NCBI GenBank assembly: GCA_002410715.1
Contig: DHOG01000188.1
Coordinates: forward strand, 1-6,052
Length of the DNA: 6,052 bases
From: Ruminococcaceae bacterium UBA5396
GTDB taxonomy: Bacteria > Bacillota > Clostridia > Oscillospirales > Acutalibacteraceae
Direction of reading: 5' to 3'
Shown here: piece by piece, positions 1 to 5,925 of the stretch
Numbering within the stretch: position 1 is the stretch's first letter
Layout of the letters: each line of letters opens with the position of its first letter
Notes under the pieces: generated by a model
What the model was told of the DNA's origin: nothing
The model's input: only the letters and a program-made list of their open reading frames with translations
Database searches by the model: none
Program-made: the position numbers and the translations under genes

Positions 1-34
1 AAGCCTTGAAAACACTACGTTTTCAAGGCTTTTT
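1..34 (+). terminator. Intrinsic terminator hairpin, possibly bidirectional
   Basis: A perfect 13-bp inverted repeat (1-13 pairs with 19-31) surrounds a 5-base loop. A T run at 30-34 follows on the plus strand, which makes a classical Rho-independent terminator for a plus-strand unit left of the window. It also lies 17 bases past the stop codon of the minus-strand recombinase, so it could end that transcript too. The T run needed on that side would lie left of position 1 and cannot be seen. Confidence 0.8.
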
Positions 35-48
35 CCTTGTCTGGAAAT

Positions 49-1668
49 TCAGAACGAAACGACCTTTTGCTTGCTTTCAGGCAGTAAAATCGAGTCTTCT
101 TCCGGCATTAACCCCAAGTGAGCTATACCCCCGATTTTTTCAAAATCAACAGTAAAATCAATCTCGATTTCATAGTCGCGCCTGACCCTGACAGACTTCA
201 TAATGCGCGCCAGAATCATTTTCTTGGTTTCCATGTCGCACTCGTCGTACATATCCGCCCATGTACGCAGATTATCAAACTGCTGCGAAAGGGAATCCCT
301 CATTTTTTCACCGTCTTGGATTTGAGCCTCCAGTCGCTTGACATTCTGCTCTGCATCCACGGCTTTTTCTTTGGCATCCTCATACAGCTTGTTCAGCAGA
401 TCGGGATTCAGCTTGCTCTCGCCGCGAATGACCTTGATGACCTCGGCTTCATACTCCAAAACCTCGGCGGTACACGCCTGTAAAGTGGCCCTGGCCGTGG
501 TAAGCTTCATTTGGTACTCGGCTATCTTATTGGCGTAACACTCCGCAATCACGGCGTCCTTTGGCACATCATTAAGCTGTGCAAACAAATTATGGACGAC
601 GGTTTCGATGATTGCGTCCAGCTTCCGTACCGTATAGCCTGTCTGTCCGTCGCAGAGGTGGGCGTGGCGCGTTCTGTTGTAGCAGACATAGCGTGTCCGG
701 GGCGTAACCGTCACTTCGCCATCCTGCCGGTGATATTTTTTGCCGTTGGTGGTAATAATCATCCGCGCCCCGCAATGGCCGCAGAAGATGTTGCCGGAGA
801 GCAAGGAGCTTCCCTTCGTGTTGAGGGGAACACACCGATCCTTGTATGCAGCCGACCGCTGGAGCCGGAGGTTTTGCACCGCCTCAAAGCTATGCGGGTC
901 AATAATCTGCAAATGCGGGAAAATCTGCGATTCCGTTTCTCCGCTTTTCAGGATGCCGAGATAAGACCTGTTGGAGAGCATATTATTGATTGTCGCATTG
1001 GTAAAGTTGTTACCCTTGCGGTTGCGAGTCCCCTGCTCATACAGGTAAGTAGCAATTCGCTGGGAGCCGTAGCCTTTCGTCACATAGAGATCAAAGATGA
1101 GCCGGACAACGGCCGCTTCCTGTTCGTCAATCAGGATTTCGTTGACCTCGTTCTTTCCCTTGTTGACGCGCCCCTGTTTTTCCAGCCGATATCCAAAAGG
1201 AGGCGTACCACCTCGGAAACAGCCCTGCTCAACGATTTGTCCGAGCCGGGTTTTTGTGCGGATAGAGGTCTTTTCGCTCTCCCCGGCGGCCTGCCAGAAG
1301 CGGATGTAATTCATCAGCTTGTCAACGTGCTGCTCAATTTTCTGCTGACCCTCGGTTACGCTCCATACCTCGATACCATTCTTGACGAACCACTCCAGAA
1401 CGAAGGGCGTTTCGTCGTCGATGCGCCCTAATCGGTCAAACATGAACACCAGCAGGACTTGAAACTCGCCTTTCAGGGCGGCTTCCTTTAGGTCTATGAT
1501 GGCGTCGCGCTTTGTAGCGGATACCTTAGAGCCGGAAACGCCCTTTTCTTCAAACTCTTTGCCCATCTGCCAGCCCATTTGCTCCGCAAACTCGCGGCAG
1601 GCTTGGCGCTGCATGGGGATGTCGTCTTTGCTGCCCTCGCTCAAATAAAGCTGCTTTTTTGAGGACAC
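49..1668 (-). CDS. Large serine recombinase (TnpX-like), 5' end probably damaged
   Basis: This frame encodes 539 residues of a large serine site-specific recombinase, the class that excises and integrates mobile elements through a 5'-phosphoserine DNA link. The resolvase-type catalytic domain (about 1-145) includes FDRLGR at 77-82, whose two Arg match the active-site DRxxR motif. The recombinase domain (about 150-275) contains GGTPPFGY at 153-160. A zinc ribbon has Cys296, Cys299, Cys329 and Cys339. A long coiled coil covers about 375-475, before a basic beta-rich tail. Length fits the family. The start is GTG at 1668-1666. This GTG is the Val of the catalytic motif LYRVSSKKQ: the conserved Tyr and Arg (TAC CGC) and a Leu lie just upstream in frame, directly after a TGA. 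As read, the protein keeps the likely nucleophile (Ser2 or Ser3) but lacks the Arg. It follows tnpW on the same strand, as in Tn4451-type elements. The family is certain; activity is doubtful. Confidence 0.9.
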   Translation of the reverse strand: MSSKKQLYLSEGSKDDIPMQRQACREFAEQMGWQMGKEFEEKGVSGSKVSATKRDAIIDLKEAALKGEFQVLLVFMFDRLGRIDDETPFVLEWFVKNGIEVWSVTEGQQKIEQHVDKLMNYIRFWQAAGESEKTSIRTKTRLGQIVEQGCFRGGTPPFGYRLEKQGRVNKGKNEVNEILIDEQEAAVVRLIFDLYVTKGYGSQRIATYLYEQGTRNRKGNNFTNATINNMLSNRSYLGILKSGETESQIFPHLQIIDPHSFEAVQNLRLQRSAAYKDRCVPLNTKGSSLLSGNIFCGHCGARMIITTNGKKYHRQDGEVTVTPRTRYVCYNRTRHAHLCDGQTGYTVRKLDAIIETVVHNLFAQLNDVPKDAVIAECYANKIAEYQMKLTTARATLQACTAEVLEYEAEVIKVIRGESKLNPDLLNKLYEDAKEKAVDAEQNVKRLEAQIQDGEKMRDSLSQQFDNLRTWADMYDECDMETKKMILARIMKSVRVRRDYEIEIDFTVDFEKIGGIAHLGLMPEEDSILLPESKQKVVSF

Positions 1669-1715
1669 GCGGTATAATCATAACATTTTTTTTTCATAGA
1701 ACTGTCATCCTCTCT
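1669..1715 (-). other. Probable original recombinase start region with stop or frameshift lesion
   Basis: Reading the minus strand, AGAGAGG (1715-1709) lies 11 bases before an ATG at 1697-1695. That ATG is followed by a run of nine A. This frame gives MKKKCYD and then runs out of frame with the recombinase, ending at a TGA inside it. One extra base near 1677 would join MKKKCYD to LYRVSSKKQ. Alternatively, ATG at 1686-1684 is already in frame (ATG TTA TGA TTA TAC CGC), and one change of TGA (1680-1678) to a sense codon such as CGA would give MLRLYRVSSKKQ. Either way, a single mutation separates the present sequence from an intact N-terminus. The first option has the better ribosome site. Confidence 0.6.
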
Positions 1716-1808
1716 TTCGTAAAATTGAGATAATGGCAGTTCCTTTTGACGTAGCCGATATTCACTTGTCAAAGAACAGTGCGTCAGGCGTATTGCCTGC
1801 GCTACCTC

Positions 1809-1838
1809 ATTATCTCATGCTTTTCCGGGAAAGTCGAA
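1809..1838 (-). promoter_or_regulatory. Weak sigma-70-like promoter candidate for the recombinase
   Basis: On the minus strand, TTCGAC (1838-1833) and GATAAT (1814-1809) are 18 bases apart, in the gap between tnpW and the recombinase. The spacer holds an imperfect palindrome (1820-1833, CTTTTCCGGGAAAG). A small hairpin (1785-1799, CAGGC pairing with GCCTG) follows. Otherwise the 1698-1855 gap shows no gene. The -35 match is partial, so this is tentative. Confidence 0.3.
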
Positions 1839-1855
1839 TGTGCGAATATGGTTTT

Positions 1856-2032
1856 TCACGGTTTTACCACACCGCCCAGCATCATGCGCTTAATATCATT
1901 GACTGCCGAGCCCTCCGGCTTTGAGGGGAAATTCAGCTTTACCTTGCAGCCGTTCACAATGCAATGAAGCTGCCTGTTCTCCGCAGGCTTCTCCAAAACG
2001 GCGGTCTGCTTGTCAATTTCCTTTGTGCTCAT
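1856..2032 (-). CDS. tnpW: Transposon-encoded protein TnpW
   Basis: This 58-codon gene starts MSTKEIDKQTAV and ends MMLGGVVKP. The pattern (TxEIDxQTAV near the N-terminus, a central RQLHCIVNGCK stretch at 20-30, an NFPSKPEG loop and a closing DIKRMMLGGV at 46-55) is recalled as the small TnpW family of Tn4451-like and related Clostridia elements, which sits beside the large serine recombinase; no search was run. Its molecular function is not established. The start is well supported: GGAGG at 2044-2040 is seven bases upstream of the ATG. The ATG overlaps the TGA of a preceding frame (ATGA), suggesting translational coupling with an upstream gene now mostly missing. The recombinase begins about 160-190 bases downstream on the same strand. 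Confidence 0.85.
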   Translation of the reverse strand: MSTKEIDKQTAVLEKPAENRQLHCIVNGCKVKLNFPSKPEGSAVNDIKRMMLGGVVKP

Positions 2033-2106
2033 AGGGCGTCCTCCATTCTTCTGTTCAGTCCCATGCTGACCGCCAGGGCCTTATCTACATGATTTATGGC
2101 CTCGCT
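2029..2106 (-). pseudogene. Truncated tail of an unknown mobile-element gene upstream of tnpW
   Basis: A reading frame ends at TGA 2031-2029, overlapping the tnpW start. Back to about 2106 it encodes roughly 25 residues, with a helix-like run ending SMGLNRRMEDAL. No credible start exists in it apart from an internal ATG near its end. Further upstream it enters the chimeric gene out of frame. The 4-base overlap with tnpW is typical of genuine neighbouring genes in such elements, so this is probably the 3' remnant of the gene that normally precedes tnpW, cut at the junction near 2105. The family was not recognised. Confidence 0.35.
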
Positions 2107-2779
2107 AGGTGCGTTCCTCCCGGATGATTGCCGCCGTGTCCATCGTGACGGTGCGGGTAGCTCCGTTTTCCGTTACCGTAATTGTGTCGCTGCCAATCGG
2201 CACGGAAACGGTGATTCCGTTCTGTTCAATAACGGCGGTCTGCGTCTCCTGATTCCAGCTAACGGCCGCGCCCATTGTTTCAGCGACAAAGCGCACAGGG
2301 ATGAGCGTTCGGCTGTTTTCGTCCACAAAGGGCTGCGCATCCGGGAATACAACCGCCTCACCGTTGCATTTCACGGTAAGGCTGCCGGAGCCGATACGTT
2401 CTGATGCCGTGTCGATCGTGTCTGCCGCTGCCGCGCCCGTCATGCAAAAAACGCTGACGAGCATTGCGGTACCCGCAAAAATCGTCAGGTATTTCCGAGC
2501 CGTGTAGACCTTCGGCGTGATGGGAAGTCCGGCCTTTTCCAAATCTCTGCCGAGGTTCGCCCCTGCGGTTTCATCCGCATAGACGAGCCGGGCGGCGACA
2601 GCAAGAAGCTGTTTTATGGGGGAGACCGCCCACGGGTCAAGCGGCTTCTTCTGCCATTTGGTTATTTTTTTGAGTGTCCCGCGCCCAGCAAAGGTGGTTC
2701 CGTCTGCCGCCGCGCAAACCGTTTTCATGCCGAGGAACAGAAGCGCGGCAATCAGAAGCAGGGTAAATCCGATTATCAT
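2105..2779 (-). CDS. Chimeric TadC-like N-terminus plus truncated copper-amine-oxidase-N-terminal-like domain
   Basis: The 224 residues fall into two unlike parts. Residues 1-95 resemble the start of TadC (type II secretion F, inner-membrane platform of Tad/Flp pili): a membrane segment at 3-24, a basic stretch around 37-45 and a LGRDLEKAGLPITPKVY segment at 76-92. Residues 94-119 (RKY, then a hydrophobic run, then AAAA) look like a signal peptide in its own right. After it comes a stalk-type domain of the 'copper amine oxidase N-terminal domain-like' family, with PFVDENSRTLIPVRFVAE at 150-167 and W175. A second repeat begins (about 200-224) but stops at IIREERT, where the family normally continues with a VPVRY-like strand. 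The start is good: AAGGAGG overlaps the stop of the preceding TadB fragment, eight bases before the ATG. TadC is usually near 300 residues, so both halves are incomplete. Probably a deletion fusion and a remnant rather than a working protein. Confidence 0.65.
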   Translation of the reverse strand: MIIGFTLLLIAALLFLGMKTVCAAADGTTFAGRGTLKKITKWQKKPLDPWAVSPIKQLLAVAARLVYADETAGANLGRDLEKAGLPITPKVYTARKYLTIFAGTAMLVSVFCMTGAAAADTIDTASERIGSGSLTVKCNGEAVVFPDAQPFVDENSRTLIPVRFVAETMGAAVSWNQETQTAVIEQNGITVSVPIGSDTITVTENGATRTVTMDTAAIIREERT

Positions 2780-2791
2780 ATCCCGGCCTCC

Positions 2792-3265
2792 TTACATCAG
2801 GAGCGGCTTGTTAAGCCGGTAGGCCCTGACCAGCGAAAACACCACCGCGGCAAGCAAAAGCATAAGCAAAACTTGCCCCGGCAGCGTCGTAACAAGGACG
2901 GTATAAGCGTCTTTCATGAGAACGCGGAAAATAAGCGGTGCGGCGAAGATCAGGGACAGAACCGTAAAATACTCCCGCCAAATGGCGTACATGGCCGTGT
3001 CGGATTCCCGCTGCGCCTGCCGCACATCGGCCATTGCGTCTACAACGGACATGGTGACGTATTTCATTTTCCGATCATCCTGGGCGAGAATCAGCACGTT
3101 CACCCATTGGGAAAAGTAGTCGTTGCCGACCTGCGCTTCCATGCGGCGTAGGCCTGTTTTCACACTGCCGTCTATATAATTGGTGTAGGTGAGAAAGTCC
3201 CGGAACGGAGCCGGATATTTAGCGACATTATTGCCTATAGTTGTCTCAAGAGAACTTGCAGCCAT
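2792..3265 (-). pseudogene. 5'-truncated TadB-like type II secretion F protein
   Basis: The 157 residues match the C-terminal half of a TadB-type platform protein of Tad/Flp pilus assembly. An amphipathic helical region contains GLRRMEAQVGN at 38-48, W54, and AQDDR at 61-65, as in type II secretion F domains. It is followed by W96-R97-E98 and two membrane segments at about 100-117 and 127-147, ending in KPLLM. Full-length TadB proteins are near 280-320 residues, so the N-terminal half with its first membrane segment is missing. The ATG has only a weak GGGGGTG upstream, and an in-frame TAA lies about eight codons before it. The N-terminus falls where the base composition changes from GC-rich to AT-rich. 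Its stop TAA forms part of the ribosome site of the next gene, so the two were an operon. This is most likely a remnant. Confidence 0.7.
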
Positions 3266-3288
3266 GTTAGCACCCCCAATTTGGTTAA

Positions 3289-3318
3289 ATTATATTGCCC
3301 AAATATAGGGTTGCCCAA
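3289..3318 (-). promoter_or_regulatory. Possible divergent promoter facing the TadB remnant
   Basis: On the minus strand, TTGGGC (3318-3313) and a perfect TATAAT (3294-3289) are 18 bases apart. The TGCCCAA direct repeats of the plus-strand control region coincide with it: one copy forms the -35 and the other abuts the -10. Any protein binding those repeats would therefore block or affect this promoter. The -10/-35 pairing is not kept in the second copy of the region (5903-6052), so it may be incidental. Confidence 0.3.
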
Positions 3319-3331
3319 GCACTGACAGTGC
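3319..3331. promoter_or_regulatory. Perfect 13-bp dyad, candidate operator
   Basis: GCACTG-A-CAGTGC is a perfect 6-1-6 inverted repeat ending eight bases upstream of the TTGACC box. A symmetric site here would suit a dimeric regulator touching RNA polymerase from just upstream of -35, as activators do. Its equivalent in the second control region (5926-5938) keeps the symmetry with different bases. The regulator is not in the window. Confidence 0.5.
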
Positions 3332-3339
3332 CATATAAT

Positions 3340-3368
3340 TTGACCAATTATGGCAATTGCGATAATAT
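3340..3368 (+). promoter_or_regulatory. Sigma-70-like promoter for the 3668 unit
   Basis: TTGACC (3340-3345) and TAATAT (3363-3368) are separated by exactly 17 bases, a good vegetative promoter. If it is used, the mRNA has a leader of about 290 bases before the 3668 gene. A second promoter-like region lies downstream in the conserved 38-bp block (TATATA within 3432-3448), and a third weak one near 3561-3592 (TATGAT without a clear -35), so the real start is uncertain. Confidence 0.5.
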
Positions 3369-3448
3369 TGAGAAAAAAGTAGCCATTTCTGAAAAAGTTT
3401 TGGGAAATGTGTCAGTTTTTGCTTTTAGAGTTCATATATAAGTAGAAG

Positions 3449-3667
3449 CAGATCAATTGCCGATAAAAGGATTGTCATATCTCAAAAAGTAAGCCAAGTT
3501 CCCCATTGCCGATTTACTTAGCTTAGTGATGCGAATGTCACAGACGGACCGGTGGAATAGTTGCAATTATTTATATATGAATATGATATGATTGGGGTTA
3601 GTTGATATAGAGCCAATATCTCTCCAAGAAACAACTTCTAGAACGTCTTCTTAAGGAGGAGAAATAT
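3449..3667 (+). other. Long AT-rich untranslated leader of the 3668 gene
   Basis: No gene is visible here. It holds a direct repeat of ATTGCCGAT (3456-3464 and 3505-3513, 49 bases apart), a possible 9-bp hairpin with one mismatch (3490-3498 against 3517-3525), and the ribosome site AAGGAGGA (3653-3660) seven bases before the ATG. No known riboswitch class was recognised, and no terminator-like T run follows the hairpin. Confidence 0.4.
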
Positions 3668-4276
3668 ATGAAAAAAGATGAGTGTCGTGCAGTTAAGCCT
3701 TTAATGGTTTTGACGATCTCCGTTTGCGTTATACTCATTTTTTTTGCTGTTGTTCAAATTATACGCTTATTTAACGAGCCGGGTGGAGAGGCCCCGGATT
3801 GGTTTGATACCCATGCGGAAGCAACAAGCATTGAACAGGCAACGCAATTATTTGGCAAAGATCTACTGCTTGAAAAAATGATACTCCCAGAAATGGAACT
3901 CGAAAAAACATCATATGTGCTTGAGTTTTCGGAAGGTGGCAGTGTAGCGGACAACACAACTTGGACAATGTTGACCGCTAATGTGCAATACAGCAATAAA
4001 GATTGGGCTTCCATGACTATCTTTTTTGATAAAGATCATGAAAGTATAAATGGCAGTGATGAATATGTTGGCTACAACAGCGTTTTTGAAGGCGATTCAA
4101 CAGATATGATAACCATCAATGGCGTTACAGTTGTTATTTACACCGAGACATCAACAAATGGGTATACATATATGGCTAGGTTTGAACGCAATGACTGTAT
4201 TTATTTTCTTACTAGTTTTTCCACAGAAAGTGCTGATTTAGGCAGAAACACGATAGAAAATTTGCTGGATCAGTAG
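3668..4276 (+). CDS. Membrane-anchored extracellular protein of unknown function
   Basis: The 202 residues open with MKKDECRAVK and one hydrophobic segment at about 11-32 (LMVLTISVCVILIFFAVV), then an acidic, probably extracytoplasmic domain. There is no lipobox and no obvious cleavage site, so it is likely anchored as a single-pass membrane protein. The domain begins with SIEQATQLFG (54-63) and a LP pair at 73-74. It ends with NGVTVVIYTE (151-160), a beta pattern YTYMARFERNDCIYFL and an ENLL helix. This layout recalls DUF4367-type domains found on membrane-anchored Firmicutes proteins, but the match is by eye and weak. The start is very well supported by AAGGAGGA seven bases upstream. The cysteine-peptidase pseudogene begins about 90 bases after its stop with no terminator between, so the two were probably co-transcribed from the 3296-3448 control region. 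Confidence 0.8.
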   Translation: MKKDECRAVKPLMVLTISVCVILIFFAVVQIIRLFNEPGGEAPDWFDTHAEATSIEQATQLFGKDLLLEKMILPEMELEKTSYVLEFSEGGSVADNTTWTMLTANVQYSNKDWASMTIFFDKDHESINGSDEYVGYNSVFEGDSTDMITINGVTVVIYTETSTNGYTYMARFERNDCIYFLTSFSTESADLGRNTIENLLDQ

Positions 4277-4365
4277 AGCAAATAATATAAAAGGGGGCGA
4301 TCTTCTGTAATAGAGTATTATTTGGCAGTGGCAGCATAAAAACAAAAGAAAGAAGGAGAAGAAAC

Positions 4366-5456
4366 AAGAAAAAACAAGCTATTAGTTTGATCTTAGCGCT
4401 TATACTAACAGCGTCGTTAAGTGTACCGACCTTTGCCACAACTAGTGAAATCCCGGATGCAGAGTTAGCCGAAAACTCTATTGACAGCAAAATTGAAACC
4501 GTTGTGGAATCAAAGATTGCCTCTGCTGAAGCCGATATCTCAGTTGAAGCAACAAAGACGCTGGTGGATTTCTCAGGAAACGAATATAAACTGGTGGAAT
4601 GTTATCCAAGCGGCTACTATATTGTGCATCCTGAATCAGGTGTAATTGTTGAGTATTCAACAAATTCTCCGTTTCCATATGAGGGTTATAATACTGGTTT
4701 GTACTATTGTGGGCCTACATATTATTACATTAAATCTGGGGATGCTTACACTCATACTATAACAAACGAAAACTTGAATGTTGAGGATGTTGCAGAGGCA
4801 GTTGAAATCTCTGATAGTTTAAATACGGAGCTCATCGTTTGCAAGGACGAGGCTGTCGTCAACTTTATTGAAGGTAATACAAGCGAGTTTAGTACCGATA
4901 CTGCGACCAGAAGTACAAATAGTACCGATTATTGGGTTACGAGCTACACGTGGCTTCAGAATAGGACAAGTGGTTTTGGTTATGTATCTGGTGGGTACTG
5001 CGGTTACATTGCTGCAAATCTTATATTGAAGTACTGGAACTATCGAGGAGGAATCTCCCTTATTGGGCTTATGCAATAACAAATAGTACGGATTTGACAA
5101 ACGCGTTGATTTCTATCGGGGAAGATTTAGGATACTCAGCGAGTTCGTATGCGTGGACAATAGAAGATGTTATTGATGAGTTTTGCTCTCAAAATAGTTT
5201 GCCAGGAAATGCTGCTTGGGAGTTAACAAATATTGGAATTCAGACGGAAATAGGCACAAATCAACGTCCTTGTATTCTTTTTGGCAATCTCGAGGATGCG
5301 GGTAATCACGCTGTTGTTGTTTATGGGTATAACTTGTATGAAAGCCCTGGTTATACTACGTATATTTGCCATTATGGTTGGGACAATTATTCTGAGGTAC
5401 ACCTCTCTATGGCAGGCTCCTCGGTTCTTGGTTCCAACACTAAGTATAGCCCCTGA
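4366..5456 (+). pseudogene. Secreted papain-like cysteine peptidase, start codon lost and frameshifted
   Basis: Two adjacent open pieces (4366-5079 and about 5052-5456) form one secreted peptidase of about 363 residues. Counting from codon 4366, residues 1-24 are a clear signal peptide (KKK, hydrophobic ISLILALILTASLS, then PTFA), followed by an acidic possible pro-region to about 190. The catalytic part contains SGGYCGYIAANLILKYW with candidate nucleophile Cys212. After the frameshift comes NHAVVVYGYN with candidate His315, then CHYGWDNYSEVHL. This order resembles C10/C39-like papain-fold peptidases. Lesion 1: AAGGAG (4353-4358) is followed after seven bases by AAG instead of ATG, and the only later start is a TTG at 4387, inside the signal peptide and without a ribosome site. 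Lesion 2: frame 1 stops at 5079, while the homologous-looking continuation (NLPYWAYAITNS) is in the -1 frame from 5052, as if one A were lost in GGAGGAATC. It lies downstream of the 202-aa membrane protein. Confidence 0.75.
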
Positions 5457-5515
5457 CGGTGCTTTGAAATTAGTTTCGTTCCAGTAAAAGATCCACATTT
5501 TGGCTTCAACTGCTT

Positions 5516-5554
5516 GTTATCCTGTACCGCTCGAGGAAGGCGGTACAGGATAAC
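5516..5554 (+). terminator. Strong perfect hairpin after the peptidase pseudogene
   Basis: A perfect 15-bp inverted repeat (5516-5530 against 5540-5554) with a 9-base loop lies about 60 bases past the last stop codon. It is followed by ATTACTTATC rather than a T run, so it may stabilise the mRNA end or act as a weak terminator. Being symmetric, it could serve either strand. Confidence 0.5.
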
Positions 5555-5672
5555 ATTACTTATCATTCAGACTGAAACGCATTATGGAATGACCCTTTTA
5601 TTAAAAATAGCTGGTCTTCCGAATTGCTGTACCCGGTCGGCGTCCACACCTGCAATTGAAAGTCAACGATGC

Positions 5673-5703
5673 AAACCTGTCCTTTGTTAAAGGACAGGTT
5701 TTT
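5673..5703 (+). terminator. Intrinsic terminator
   Basis: A 13-bp stem (5673-5685 against 5689-5701) with a 3-base loop runs into TTTTT at 5699-5703. This is a textbook Rho-independent terminator for the 3668/4366 unit, and the stem has an A run on the other side, so it may also stop minus-strand transcription. Confidence 0.75.
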
Positions 5704-5902
5704 GTACGAACCGCAACTAGGCTATCATAGCGTTTTTCGCCTTTGACCCTGTTCCCATCTTTCGAAGGGTTTGCCCATTTTGTAACTTTTGATAACCAAA
5801 AATCTTTGTGCAGGGCTCAAATTCATGTTACTCTGCGTTAACATAGAAAAATTTCATCTGGAATCAGATACTCCGGAACTATGCTTTGCTAATATATTTA
5901 CA
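5704..5902. other. Intergenic stretch without a confident gene
   Basis: Between the terminator and the second control region no convincing plus-strand gene is seen. On the minus strand a 39-codon frame (ATG 5844-5842 or 5826-5824, TGA 5727-5725) is rich in basic residues near its end (WEQGQRRKTL). It continues in the same frame, after two stops, to a TGA at 5565-5563. It has no ribosome site and no family was recognised; it may be a worn gene remnant or chance. Confidence 0.35.
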
Positions 5903-5925
5903 TGGCCAACAAGAGGACTGCCCAA

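Larger units (their letters stand above)
3296..3448 (+). repeat. Control-region repeat, copy 1 (upstream of the 3668 unit)
   Basis: This block recurs at 5903-6052. Shared parts in order: TGCCCAA (3296-3302); TGCCCAAGCA (3312-3321), exactly 16 bases from the first; a 13-bp dyad (3319-3331); TTTGACC (3339-3345); a diverged AT-rich spacer; and a 38-bp block at 3411-3448 whose last 17 bases (3432-3448) are identical in both copies. By eye, 26 of 34 bases match over 3312-3345 and 31 of 38 over 3411-3448. The offset is 2607 throughout the first part and 2604 in the last block. Conserved spacing without conserved spacer sequence points to protein-binding sites rather than a recent duplication. Confidence 0.7.

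Noticed and set aside
511..1431. 306-codon open frame on the plus strand, opposite the recombinase
   Set aside because: The minus strand encodes a recombinase with clear catalytic, zinc-ribbon and coiled-coil parts over the same bases. The plus frame has no ribosome site or recognisable domain and is a by-product of GC-rich codon use.
1678..1680. TGA read as an amino acid (recoded stop) before the recombinase motif
   Set aside because: Neighbouring genes such as tnpW and the recombinase itself end in TGA, and nothing else suggests a variant code.
3411..3448. LytTR/Agr-like paired binding sites (CAGTT and GAGTTCAT) in the 38-bp block
   Set aside because: The spacing is about 15 bases rather than 21-22, and the second half-site is not kept in the other copy (6015-6052).
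3449..3667. Riboswitch in the long leader
   Set aside because: Only one imperfect stem is visible, with no terminator or ribosome-site sequestering partner and no recognised aptamer core.
5046..5060. Programmed -1 frameshifting in the peptidase, suggested by AGGAGG at 5046-5051 just before the shift point
   Set aside because: No slippery heptamer is present and the AGGAGG sits on top of the shift point instead of about ten bases upstream as in dnaX. The gene also lacks a start codon, so mutation is the simpler explanation.
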